A DNA stretch of 64,000 nucleotides from the NCBI RefSeq assembly GCF_018860855.1, contig NZ_JAHKQE010000020.1, positions 1-64,000 of the forward strand, read 5' to 3'. Shown here piece after piece: positions 28,586 through 37,587 of this stretch. The notes beneath the pieces are model-generated. The model was not told the DNA's origin and searched no databases. It worked only from the letters and a program-made list of their open reading frames with translations. This DNA comes from Amphritea atlantica. GTDB taxonomy: Bacteria; Pseudomonadota; Gammaproteobacteria; Pseudomonadales; Balneatricaceae. Positions within the stretch are counted from its first letter, which is position 1. Each line of letters starts with the position of its first letter. The translations under genes were made by a program, and so were the position numbers.

Positions 28586-30740
28586 AGCCCATGCTCTCAT
28601 CATCAAAACAGACACAGCCACGCCCTTCGCCTTTCGCCCGATAGAGTGCCTGATCCGCTCTCTTCATTAGACTGTAAGCATCGTCGCCTTGTTCATACAC
28701 CGCCACCCCTATGCTACAACTGATATCAATATTAATACTGGTTAAGCTAAAGGGTCGAACCAACTCATTGAGCAAGCGCTGGCTCAAGGGAACTAACTCA
28801 TTAGCACCTTCGCCGACTTTAAATTTTATAATCAGAATAAACTCATCACCACCGACCCTGCAGGGCAGGTCCGATTCACGCAAACTCGTTTTTAAGCGAT
28901 TAGCTATTTCAATCAATAGGGAATCACCAATATCATGACCATAGCAGTCATTGATCGCCTTAAAGTGATCCAGATCGATAAAAAAGATCGCTACGCCAAG
29001 TGATTGATACCGACTCTGCACCGCCAAATCACGGCTCAGACAATCCATCAATGTTCGCCTATTCGCCAACCCCGTCAGCGGATCTGTTTCGGCCAAATAG
29101 CGTAATTTATTCTCTAAATTTTTAAGATGCGTTATATCAGAAAACGTCGCTATATAGTTTTGTACCTCGCCATTACTATATTTATTCTCAGTAATCGATA
29201 ACCACTCGGGATAGACCTCCCCATCCTTACGTTTACTCCAGACCTCTCCCCGCCAAGAGCCTTCGGTATTCAGGGTATGCCACATATCCTTATAAAAATC
29301 ATTATCTTGTAAGCCCGAGGACAATATCGCAGGGGTTTTCCCCAACACCTCATCTGACTGATAGCCAGTAATCCGAGTGAAGGCGCTGTTGACCTGCACA
29401 ATGCGGTTATCCGCATCACAAACAATAACCCCTTCATGGGCCGACTCTACGATCAACCCGCTCAGTTTCAATGAGTCTGCGATTTCGCGCAGCTTATTCT
29501 GCTGTCTTGTTATATTGTCGTCATAACGTTTGAAGCGAGTTTTTAACCAACGGCTATAAGCGAATGCGATCAGCAATGCGAGTACACCAATAATTGACAG
29601 TGCAATCAGCTGATGTAATCGATTCTGTTTTATCTCTTCCCCTAACCGATGCTCTTGTGACAAAAAGAGCTCGTTGACTTCGTCTTGGTAGATACCGGCA
29701 ATCAATACCCACCCTCGGTTTTCCATCGGTTTCACCATTGATAGTCGATGGCTAGGGTTTGCATCCTCCGTTTGATACCAATCATAGGAAAGATAACCAC
29801 CGCCGGCCTCTGCGGTCGCTATCGCCTGCTGTGCACCTTGTCGAATAACCGGATCAGGATCATTTAAGTAATTAAAGCCTTCCCGCTCGGGCGTTGCCCC
29901 GCTCGCCAGCAAACGACCATCACGGGTAATTAATGCAATATAACCTGTGCGCCCAAAATGAATATTGCGGATAGTGCTGTAAATCCGCGGCTTAAGATCA
30001 TTTTCAAAGCGATAAAAATAATCTCCATTGCCGACTATCCAGTTATAAGGCTCAAAAATACTGACATGCGCAATTTTGTCTCTCATGATTGTCTTATCTT
30101 CAGGCGCATACCAGCGGTAGTGGGAAAACCCCTCTTTCTGAGGATTAGAAACCGCCGCAATCAATCCCTGCAAAATATTATGCCGATTATCATCTCGCAG
30201 CCCAATTATGGATGAGCCTTCCTGCTCGGGCGCTTCTGGCGACATTAACAACGTACCATCCATGTCATCAATAAAATAATAACCCCGACCATCAAAAAAG
30301 CGGATATCCCTCAATGACTCAATCAACATTTTCTTCATATCAGCTTCACTCAACTGCTGATGATAGCGTTGATAGAGTGAATTCATTAATGCTAACGCTT
30401 GATGAGTTTGACTACGTGTTTGCTGTCTTATCAGGTCGGTCGCTTCAGCGAACATCTGGTCAATCATACTGCTGGCGTCCTGCAGTTCAGAAGCCAAACG
30501 ACGATGCTGTTCTTCTATTAGCGTGTCACGCAATTCGCCGAGCTGCTGTTGATAGCGCGATTGAGTATTGAAATAAAAATAAACCGTCTGCGAACACAGC
30601 AGCAATAGGATGATAAAAGTACCACCCCACAAAAGCTGTGTAGATAATCCCGCAGAGTCGGTCTTCTTTTCTCGTTTCAAATCCATCGTTTTGGTTTCAC
30701 CAATGCTGCGCTGCACTACAAGGTTGCTCACCATACTCAA
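28545..30740 (-). CDS. membrane diguanylate cyclase with Cache, PAS and GGDEF domains (paralogue)
   Basis: This 731-residue protein has the architecture of the cyclase at 8840-10948: helix, double Cache (RFFDGRGYYFID and HFGRTGYIALI), helix, PAS and GGDEF. The site is CRVGGDEFILI with RESD upstream as RxxD inhibitory site. The Cache ligand is unknown; location next to pedC suggests a signal tied to alcohol or metal. The start is unsure: 30740 as given, or 30686 (MDLKREKK). The 3' end overlaps pedC by 41 bases. Confidence 0.88.
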   Translation of the reverse strand: MSMVSNLVVQRSIGETKTMDLKREKKTDSAGLSTQLLWGGTFIILLLLCSQTVYFYFNTQSRYQQQLGELRDTLIEEQHRRLASELQDASSMIDQMFAEATDLIRQQTRSQTHQALALMNSLYQRYHQQLSEADMKKMLIESLRDIRFFDGRGYYFIDDMDGTLLMSPEAPEQEGSSIIGLRDDNRHNILQGLIAAVSNPQKEGFSHYRWYAPEDKTIMRDKIAHVSIFEPYNWIVGNGDYFYRFENDLKPRIYSTIRNIHFGRTGYIALITRDGRLLASGATPEREGFNYLNDPDPVIRQGAQQAIATAEAGGGYLSYDWYQTEDANPSHRLSMVKPMENRGWVLIAGIYQDEVNELFLSQEHRLGEEIKQNRLHQLIALSIIGVLALLIAFAYSRWLKTRFKRYDDNITRQQNKLREIADSLKLSGLIVESAHEGVIVCDADNRIVQVNSAFTRITGYQSDEVLGKTPAILSSGLQDNDFYKDMWHTLNTEGSWRGEVWSKRKDGEVYPEWLSITENKYSNGEVQNYIATFSDITHLKNLENKLRYLAETDPLTGLANRRTLMDCLSRDLAVQSRYQSLGVAIFFIDLDHFKAINDCYGHDIGDSLLIEIANRLKTSLRESDLPCRVGGDEFILIIKFKVGEGANELVPLSQRLLNELVRPFSLTSINIDISCSIGVAVYEQGDDAYSLMKRADQALYRAKGEGRGCVCFDDESMGSTVYPSLAEAETP

Positions 30741-30876
30741 AAACAGCGAGTTAAATGACTCAATTTATCATAAAAGAAATATTTATTGATTCATAAAACA
30801 ATCATATAACAGCAACTACCCGTTAGAGCATAGCATAGAAAGACATGTGGAGGATTTGCGTGCGCGCAACAAAAAT

Positions 30877-30890
30877 AGTACTTTAGTGCT
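30877..30890. promoter_or_regulatory. shared palindromic operator upstream of the luxR gene
   Basis: AGTAC-TTTA-GTGCT. On the + strand TAGAAT (30909-30914) could be a -10 box 28 bases away, leaving a leader of about 340 bases before the regulator. On the minus strand no -10 box is visible at the right distance towards the cyclase. Confidence 0.5.
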
Positions 30891-30986
30891 GCTTTTTTGC
30901 CCGCATAGTAGAATACACTTTTCACCCCACTACCGGTGTAATAGTACAAGCGTGTATATATGCCAATGAATAGTGCCGCAGATATT

Positions 30987-31025
30987 TAAGTCCTCTACTA
31001 GAGGCTTAAGTTAGAGGCTTAAGTT
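30987..31025 (+). repeat. hairpin and 13-base tandem repeat in the luxR leader
   Basis: TAAGTCCTCT-ACT-AGAGGCTTA forms a stem with one bulge. AGAGGCTTAAGTT is then repeated exactly twice (31000-31012 and 31013-31025). If transcription starts near 30920 this lies in the 5' leader of the regulator mRNA. I see no known riboswitch. Confidence 0.5.
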
Positions 31026-31257
31026 AAGGCCTGACAATGACCGCACTATTCAGACACGCTCGCAACAAAGGTGTATTGAACCCAGCCAATCACTTGTGGG
31101 TAAAAAGGATTTTTATAGCATTAATACTCACGTCAAAAGCGCTATCCACGCGGGCGTGTCAAGTAAGCTTGTAGTAGGAAACGCAGTCCCATAACAGAAT
31201 AATTATAACGGACACTAAAACACTGCTAACATGGCAGCCGTCCAACGGGAGAATGAA

Positions 31258-31926
31258 GTGTATAAAATTCTAATTGCCGACGACCATCCGCTGTTTCGTG
31301 AAGCAATATGTGGCGTAATCGCAAATGGTTTTCCTGGCTGTGAAACCCTCGAAACTGAAGATCTAGATAACGCACTTAAAATCGCGGCCGAAGAGGATGA
31401 CCTTGATCTAATTTTGCTGGATCTCAATATGCCCGGCATGAACGGTCTAAATGGTCTGATTAGTTTACGCAACGACTCACCCACCATTCCGGTCGTCATC
31501 GTCTCAGCCGAGCAGGATAAACAGATTGTCCTTCAAGCGATTACCTACGGTGCCGTTGGTTTTATTACCAAGTCCTCTCCCCGCGAGCAGATGACTGACG
31601 CCCTACAACAGATACTCAATGGGAATGTCTATCTACCCTCCGATATTATTCGCTCGGAGAAACCCCGCAGTAGTATTCAGCGCCGCCATGACGACAGTCA
31701 AATCCCAGCGGAGATGCTCTCCTCACTGACCCGTCGCCAGTTATTGGTACTTGAACGTATGTCTGAGGGGGAATCAAATAAACAGATCGCTTATAACTTA
31801 AATATCGCCGAAACCACGGTTAAAGCCCATGTTAGCGCCATCCTTAGAAAATTAGGGGTGCACAATCGAATTCAAGCGGTCTTATCCGCCGGCAATATTG
31901 ATTTCAACCAATACCTAAAACGCTAA
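31258..31926 (+). CDS. LuxR/NarL-family response regulator (ErbR/AgmR/PedR2-like)
   Basis: The 222-residue protein has a receiver domain (IADDHP, phosphoryl-accepting Asp55 in [10 protein letters not shown], Lys in FITKSS) and a C-terminal LuxR HTH ([15 protein letters not shown] ... [19 protein letters not shown]). I prefer the GTG at 31258 with GGGAG upstream, giving the family start [11 protein letters not shown]; the frame opens at ATG 31231. It is closest to regulators of quinoprotein ethanol dehydrogenase loci. It is the best candidate to bind the shared palindrome, an inference. It faces the kinase gene tail to tail. Confidence 0.88.
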   Translation: MYKILIADDHPLFREAICGVIANGFPGCETLETEDLDNALKIAAEEDDLDLILLDLNMPGMNGLNGLISLRNDSPTIPVVIVSAEQDKQIVLQAITYGAVGFITKSSPREQMTDALQQILNGNVYLPSDIIRSEKPRSSIQRRHDDSQIPAEMLSSLTRRQLLVLERMSEGESNKQIAYNLNIAETTVKAHVSAILRKLGVHNRIQAVLSAGNIDFNQYLKR

Positions 31927-32074
31927 TCTCCCAACCCGTATAAAAGTACCGGGATTGGATTGAAAGTCTCGGGAGTGTTTGACCAAGCACTCCCTGCTAA
32001 TACTCAGACTCATCAGCGCACCAACACAATAACCCATAGATAAACCAACAGTTAGCTGATCTCATCTGCCAATA

Positions 32075-34663
32075 TCACTCAAGTAGATGATTCAGGGTCA
32101 TCTTCAACTTCATCGGCTTTACCGGTTTATTGATTAATAGATAGCCCTGCTCTCGGACGATCTGTTTAAGTTCGTTGGTATAATTTGCGGTGATCATAAT
32201 CACTGGGATCGGAGACTCAAGCCGTTTATTAAAGTGGATCGCCGCCTCTAGACCATTTTCATCATTATTCAGATGATAATCCGCAATCAAGATACTGGGC
32301 GCCTGATTATGCTCTAACAGCGCCATCAACTGAGACTCCCCTTGCACCGTTTCTACTCGGCAACCCCAGCCTTCGAGCAAAACTCGCATGCCACGACAGA
32401 TCGCCGGATCGTTATCAATTAGCCAGATCGACTCACCTTCTAGTTGATCAGCCACCGTAAATTGATGCTCCTCCTTGGTTTTTTCAGGGAACTGATCTGC
32501 ACGGGCTAAGGGCACCTCAACCGAGAACATAGACCCCTTACCCGGCACCGAACTAACACTGATTTGATGCCCTAACATACGCGAAATTTTATCGACGATC
32601 GCTAAGCCTAACCCAAGCCCCTTATCATTAACCGTCGGACTGCCATGTAAGCGTTTGAACTCAAGAAAAATATCGCCTAACTTATCCTCCGGTATGCCTA
32701 AGCCTGTGTCCCACACCTCGATAACCAAACTGCTACGTTTACGTCGACACCCGAGCAGTACCGTGCCGGTATCGGTATAACGGATCGCATTCGTGAGAAA
32801 GTTACGCAGAATACGGGCGAGCAGTTGCGAATCTGAACAGATCACTGCACTGCTCGGCACATACCGTAGTTTCAGCAACTCACTACCCGCCACCTGCTGG
32901 AATTCGTTAGCGATATTGTTCAGCAAACCACTGGCCGGAAAGACGGTGACATCCGGCTCGATCACACCCGCATCTAGCTTGGAAATATCCACTAAGGTGC
33001 TAAGTAACGACTCAACATCATCCAATGAGCTGCCCACCGAATCGATAAGATGCCGCTCACTCTGCACCACTGGTTTTTCCTGTAGTGCGCTGGTAAACAA
33101 ACGCGCGGCATTCAACGGTTGTAAGAGATCATGGCTAACGGCGGCCAAAAACTTAGTCTTGGAGAGGTTCGCCTGTTCCGCATGTTTACTGGCCTCCAGC
33201 AGCCGGCCTTCAACCTGTTTCCGCTCAGTAATCTCCTGCCACAGTTGGTCATTCAGCTTGGTTAGTTCTGAGGTTCGCTCAATCACCCGCTGCTCCATCG
33301 TCTGATAGGCTTCCTGCAACGCATAGGCCGTTTTCCGCCGTTCCGTAATATCTCGGATCAACACAAAAAAACCGACCGCACGGCCTTCAGCATCAAGGTT
33401 AGGCACATAGGCTTTAAGCATATAGCGCGGCCCACCCTGCGGATCTTTCTCTTCTATTTCAAAAGTGACACTTTCACCAGACAATGCTCTGTCGGTGTAG
33501 GGCTTAAGCTTAACGAACTGTTCTTCGCCATGAATCACCGCAATACTTTTGCCGGTGAGTTCATCCCGAGACCAGCCGTACCAATCCTCATAAACTTTAT
33601 TGGTAAATTGAAAACGCAGATCTTCCCCTACATAGGCAATCAGTGCGGGAACATGGTCGGTAATCAAGCGGATCCATTGCTCACTCTCTCGCAGGGTTTC
33701 AGCATATTGATGCCGTTCGGTAATATCGGTATAGGTGTTAACAAACCCACCCTCCTGAATTGGATGAGAACGGACCTCGATCACCTGCCCGCTATGTAGG
33801 CTCTGCTCCAACTCGATGGTGCCGCTATGATGTTGATGACTATAGGGTGTCAATAGTATGAGTTCACAACGGGCGATCAGATCCTCAAAAAGAGGCTGGG
33901 CATTTAGTTCGGCTTCATTCAATCCTGATAGTTCTAAAAAACGTTGATTCCAAACTTCCAAACATCCTTCGCTATTAATCAGCACAACCCCTTGGGAGAG
34001 ATTATCCACGGTGTTTTGCAGCACACGGGATTTATCTGCCAAGGCCCGTTCACGCCGGGCAGTTTCATTCTGTTTAAGCTCGGTAATATCGGTATACAGG
34101 ATGACCAAACCGCCATCCAATGTGGGCCGCTCACTCACCTGAAACCAGCGCCCATTTTTCAGCCGATAAAAAACCGAGTTATCGGTTTCATCGCTGCAAA
34201 ACTCCTCTTCAATCAAGCCATGCTGATCCGCGAGCCGACGGATATCCTGAATCCCTAAGCCCTCTTCGATGGATACGCCCGTGCCTGCCCAAACCGATTC
34301 GAACTTGCTGTTATACAGTACGATGCGACGCTCACTATCAAACAACACAAAGGCATCTGAGATGCTCTCGATACCATCGATTAAACGTTGATGGGCAACC
34401 TCCGCGTCCAGCTTAGCCTGACTCAGCGCGATATTACTGGTTTTAATATCCCCCAGCGCCACATTCAGCGCCGCGGTTCGCTCTCGTACCTGCTCAGCCA
34501 ACACCACCGAATGTTCAAAGGCAGCATAAGGGTCGGTACGGGTGGTGGCACTCACCTCTACCCGCTCAATCAAAACCCGATTAATTTTTTGTAATTTCTG
34601 ATTTTCCCGCTCTAGCACCTCGATTCGTTGAGCCAGACTAGACGGTTGCTCTACACCCGTCAT
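32075..34663 (-). CDS. multi-PAS hybrid histidine kinase, NahK/ErcS' type
   Basis: The 862-residue soluble kinase has an N-terminal coiled coil, several PAS domains (for example AFVLFDSERRIVLYNSKFE, GVVLINSEGCLEVWNQ, HVPALIAYVGEDLRF), a HisKA domain with His511 in AVSHDLLQPLN, and HATPase N and G boxes (FLTNAIRYT, DTGLGIP). A C-terminal receiver has Asp795. No membrane helix is visible. ErcS'-like kinases act in ethanol-oxidation control in Pseudomonas. It overlaps the FIST gene by four bases, so the two are co-translated. Its target receiver may be the LuxR protein next door. Confidence 0.88.
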   Translation of the reverse strand: MTGVEQPSSLAQRIEVLERENQKLQKINRVLIERVEVSATTRTDPYAAFEHSVVLAEQVRERTAALNVALGDIKTSNIALSQAKLDAEVAHQRLIDGIESISDAFVLFDSERRIVLYNSKFESVWAGTGVSIEEGLGIQDIRRLADQHGLIEEEFCSDETDNSVFYRLKNGRWFQVSERPTLDGGLVILYTDITELKQNETARRERALADKSRVLQNTVDNLSQGVVLINSEGCLEVWNQRFLELSGLNEAELNAQPLFEDLIARCELILLTPYSHQHHSGTIELEQSLHSGQVIEVRSHPIQEGGFVNTYTDITERHQYAETLRESEQWIRLITDHVPALIAYVGEDLRFQFTNKVYEDWYGWSRDELTGKSIAVIHGEEQFVKLKPYTDRALSGESVTFEIEEKDPQGGPRYMLKAYVPNLDAEGRAVGFFVLIRDITERRKTAYALQEAYQTMEQRVIERTSELTKLNDQLWQEITERKQVEGRLLEASKHAEQANLSKTKFLAAVSHDLLQPLNAARLFTSALQEKPVVQSERHLIDSVGSSLDDVESLLSTLVDISKLDAGVIEPDVTVFPASGLLNNIANEFQQVAGSELLKLRYVPSSAVICSDSQLLARILRNFLTNAIRYTDTGTVLLGCRRKRSSLVIEVWDTGLGIPEDKLGDIFLEFKRLHGSPTVNDKGLGLGLAIVDKISRMLGHQISVSSVPGKGSMFSVEVPLARADQFPEKTKEEHQFTVADQLEGESIWLIDNDPAICRGMRVLLEGWGCRVETVQGESQLMALLEHNQAPSILIADYHLNNDENGLEAAIHFNKRLESPIPVIMITANYTNELKQIVREQGYLLINKPVKPMKLKMTLNHLLE

Positions 34664-35832
34664 GCCTTCCTCCCGATGGCTACGCCGGTAAAGGTTTGAT
34701 TTACGTGCATACCATCGATCTGCTCACCATAGGTATTGAACCCCACCACCCGATGCCGCCTCAGCAGCTCCGATATGGGCTCACTCTGGCCGCGAATCTG
34801 AGCTTCTAAACGACGCAGAAAGCAGTCGCAACCAAGGGTTACAATATGCTCACCAAGGCGATTTTCTTTTTCGGTTAACTGCTGATCAAGGGTCGACATC
34901 AACTCCCCTGGCTGCATCAGTGTCAGTACTATGCCGTTCTCCACCGCACAGTAAAAGGTCAAACTCAGGTCATCATTGACACTCTGAATCGAGCGCACAA
35001 AATACTCTGTCCCGATGCGTACCGCGATCGGGTTCAAAGCGAACACTTCATGGTTAAGCTGTTCCAACGGTACGCCCACGACTCGAGCATATTCAATGGC
35101 CGCCGGTTCGGCATTCAACTCTAATACCCGCCGTTGTTCACTATCAGCTTCGGTTACCACCAATTTACTGTCACGGCTTTCCATATGGTGACCACTGAAT
35201 ACCTGAAATTCACAACTGGTATTCACCAGAATAATCACCGCAGCATCAGAATAAAACGCCCCGTCAAAATAGACATGGGTATTTGCCAAGCAGATATCAT
35301 CACCGGCAGAACCGCCAAAATGAGGAATACTACCGAGGGCGGAATCAAGCGTGACCAATACCCGCTCCTCTTGAGTCGATAAGCCATCAAATAGGGTCAG
35401 AGCAAAACTATGATCTTTAATCGGCGCCACTTGCTGCATAAGACACTGCTCGGAGAGTTGTTCAACCAGATTCTGAGCATCATAAAAACTAAAATCATCT
35501 AAGCGTTCAATAAGCTGACCGCTCACCGCAAAGGCATCACCGGAAAATCCCATCGCCGAGATGCTGCCTTGATCATAACCCATCGCCGTAATCTCTCCGG
35601 CAGTGGTGCAGCCGGCAACCAAGACTCCCTTAAAACGCTGCTGTAATGTAGTTGCCAAGGTGTCTAACTGATATTCAGCCGAACAGAAGAACAAAACAAA
35701 GTTGAGGCCAGGCCAATTAAGTTGCTGATATAGCTGATCGACAGCCTGCTGCTCATCCCGAGCCGTTGAAAAGGCCGTGCGTAATTCTGGCTGGCAAATT
35801 TTTTCCGATGATCCATTCGTCATGCCCGTCAC
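34660..35832 (-). CDS. FIST-domain sensor protein
   Basis: The 390-residue protein has FIST N and FIST C domains, with VLVAGCTTAGEI and FGGSAGDDI as typical FIST motifs. FIST proteins are predicted small-ligand sensors. It is co-transcribed with the hybrid kinase, its stop overlapping the kinase start (ATGA), and a FIST gene also neighbours the kinase in the Pseudomonas ped locus. It probably tunes kinase activity. No membrane segment. A weak copy of the shared operator precedes it. Confidence 0.85.
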   Translation of the reverse strand: MTGMTNGSSEKICQPELRTAFSTARDEQQAVDQLYQQLNWPGLNFVLFFCSAEYQLDTLATTLQQRFKGVLVAGCTTAGEITAMGYDQGSISAMGFSGDAFAVSGQLIERLDDFSFYDAQNLVEQLSEQCLMQQVAPIKDHSFALTLFDGLSTQEERVLVTLDSALGSIPHFGGSAGDDICLANTHVYFDGAFYSDAAVIILVNTSCEFQVFSGHHMESRDSKLVVTEADSEQRRVLELNAEPAAIEYARVVGVPLEQLNHEVFALNPIAVRIGTEYFVRSIQSVNDDLSLTFYCAVENGIVLTLMQPGELMSTLDQQLTEKENRLGEHIVTLGCDCFLRRLEAQIRGQSEPISELLRRHRVVGFNTYGEQIDGMHVNQTFTGVAIGRKA

Positions 35833-35886
35833 CCCAACAATTTATAATGACCTTTAAGTGTAAAAGGGAAGCTATTCTGAAAACAG

Positions 35887-35900
35887 TGTACTTGAGTGCC
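35887..35900. promoter_or_regulatory. weak copy of the shared operator upstream of the FIST gene
   Basis: TGTAC-TTGA-GTGCC has two half-site deviations. A TACACT -10-like box (minus strand, 35857-35862) is centred 34 bases away, the same geometry as the other sites. Confidence 0.35.
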
Positions 35901-35940
35901 AGAATAATAATAGAAAATGGGAGATAAAAGCTAACATATT

Positions 35941-35970
35941 GAATTTAAAAAATATTTACTTTTTAAATTC
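35941..35970. repeat. AT-rich 11-base inverted repeat
   Basis: Arms GAATTTAAAAA and TTTTTAAATTC are perfect, with an 8-base loop. It lies between the porin terminator and the FIST promoter. Its role is unknown; it may be a secondary hairpin or an AT-rich protein site. Confidence 0.5.
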
Positions 35971-35983
35971 AACACTAAAGTAG

Positions 35984-36030
35984 TAAAAGCCACCTAACGG
36001 ACAGAGGAAGGGGGTTGTCCATTAGGTGGC
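35984..36030 (-). terminator. terminator downstream of the porin gene
   Basis: A long stem has outer arms GCCACCTAA/TTAGGTGGC and inner arms GGACA/TGTCC with one mismatch between them. On the minus strand it is followed by TTTTACTACTTT. It begins 15 bases after the porin stop. Confidence 0.8.
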
Positions 36031-36044
36031 GAGTCCTTGGCCTG

Positions 36045-37160
36045 TTACCAGCTAAGGGTTGCACCCAATGCGACAGTATCGGTTTGAGTCGTATCAATAC
36101 TACCGTTATCGGTTTTATGAACCGTATATTCAGCCACTAAACTAAGGTTATCATTCACTTTATGGAATAGCGCCGCACCGCTCAGACTGTTCTGCGTAGC
36201 GACGGAACTACCAACTGCAGTATCTTCTGTCTGGCCGTAAGACAACACCACACGGTTAGCATTAAAGACGTATGAGCCTTGTATCAAATAACCTTCAGAT
36301 TCAGCGCTATCGGTCAGGGTATTACTGGCAAAAACGCTACTGATCCCCTCTTGGTTGAAACCAGACGCCGTCAGAGCAAAACCTGCAACACCGACTCTAG
36401 CACCATAGGAAAACCCATTAGCATCAACACCGGAGGTGGTCGAATCGCCTATCGCGCCGCCAACCCAAGCCTTCACGGCAACGCCGTCATAATCTGCATT
36501 ATAGGTAGCTTCTGTTTCAAAACGGGCCGAATTGGTATCATCAGTGGTACCACCGGTGGTATTCGGATCTAGCACCCCGACAGCCACTTGGAAGCCGCTC
36601 ATCACCGGCGTCCGATAGGTAATCTGCGCCGTTGGGTTAGCATAGGGGTAACCGGTGGTGATGTTACCGAAGGTTGTATTAGATGAGGTTGAAGGGGCGA
36701 ATCCGACACCCATTAAGAGTTCATCGCCAAAAATATTACTGCGAGCGTATAGACCAAAATCTTTACCAAACAACACCTGTCCGAAGTCACCATCGACGGT
36801 GGCATAAAATTGTCGCACATCGATCATGGAATCAGTTTTCGTGCTATCGCCATCTTGGTTGCTATCGTTGATCGAGACCCAGAATGAAGAGCGCCCTCCC
36901 ACTTTCAGGCCACCGGCCTGTTTAGCGACATTAAAGCCAATGTAGTTAGGCAGGAAGCCCATCCGTACCCGTGAGGTCTTAGCGGTGGTATTAGCCACTT
37001 TGTCTTCGCTATCCTGATAGGTATAAAAAGCATTGAAGTGTCCATCAACCGAAAACGTCGTGCCATCTTGGTCATATAGGCTGATTTCGGCCATTGCACT
37101 GTTACTGAATACAACTGCCAAGGCTAACGGCAGACTACGCCATAATTTTTTATTATTCAT
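36045..37160 (-). CDS. Gram-negative outer-membrane porin
   Basis: The 371-residue protein has a signal peptide (MNNKKLWRSLPLALAVVFSN ending near SAMAE), alternating amphipathic strands (for example YGARVGVAGFALTASGF) and a C-terminal strand ending in VALGATLSW, the aromatic end needed for assembly. It matches the general trimeric porin family. The solute is not readable from sequence. The strong operator AGCACTTTAGCGCT and AATAAT box upstream tie it to the quinoprotein regulon, so entry of alcohol or metal is suggested. Confidence 0.9.
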   Translation of the reverse strand: MNNKKLWRSLPLALAVVFSNSAMAEISLYDQDGTTFSVDGHFNAFYTYQDSEDKVANTTAKTSRVRMGFLPNYIGFNVAKQAGGLKVGGRSSFWVSINDSNQDGDSTKTDSMIDVRQFYATVDGDFGQVLFGKDFGLYARSNIFGDELLMGVGFAPSTSSNTTFGNITTGYPYANPTAQITYRTPVMSGFQVAVGVLDPNTTGGTTDDTNSARFETEATYNADYDGVAVKAWVGGAIGDSTTSGVDANGFSYGARVGVAGFALTASGFNQEGISSVFASNTLTDSAESEGYLIQGSYVFNANRVVLSYGQTEDTAVGSSVATQNSLSGAALFHKVNDNLSLVAEYTVHKTDNGSIDTTQTDTVALGATLSW

Positions 37161-37237
37161 TATGCCCTCTGATTCTTCATCGGTAGGTTTGTTTTGTAAG
37201 TCAGGGCATTATTGAGGTTTGTGATAAATGACAACAG

Positions 37238-37251
37238 AGCACTTTAGCGCT
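37238..37251. promoter_or_regulatory. shared palindromic operator upstream of the porin gene
   Basis: AGCAC-TTTA-GCGCT. AATAAT on the minus strand (37208-37213) is centred 34 bases downstream and is a near-consensus -10 box. This is one of the best-placed sites. Nothing else is recognisable in the remaining gap to 37527. Confidence 0.6.
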
Positions 37252-37527
37252 GTTCAGGCTGTTCATTGATGCCGCTACCTAACCGGCCTATCGTCCCACA
37301 CTGAAAGGTTAAACTGGCGTAAAGCCAAAGTCTCTCGCCACTTAAGTCTCAGCCGTTTTAGTACGCACTCCAGTGGGCTATACAGCTTAAGGCTTGCAAC
37401 TATTAGTCTGTAGACTTTAAGTCTTGGCTTAAATGCTTTAGTTGTAGACATTCAAAGATTGAGAGACTGACTAGGCGGTGAAATTCTTTTATCGAGAGCG
37501 AAAAGACTTTTATTACCGATGGATAAA

Positions 37528-37558
37528 ACAAAAAAACCGCAGACGAAGAGCCTGCGGT
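37528..37558 (-). terminator. terminator downstream of the second chemoreceptor
   Basis: ACCGCAG and CTGCGGT pair around a short loop; on the minus strand the stem is followed by TTTTTTGTTTT. It lies about 30 bases after the receptor stop. Confidence 0.85.
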
Positions 37559-37587
37559 CGATAGGATAACTCTCTTATCAGATACGT

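Noticed and set aside
31971-31994. Hairpin GGGAGTG...CACTCCC after the luxR gene as a terminator
   Set aside because: No T-run follows on either strand, so I did not list it.
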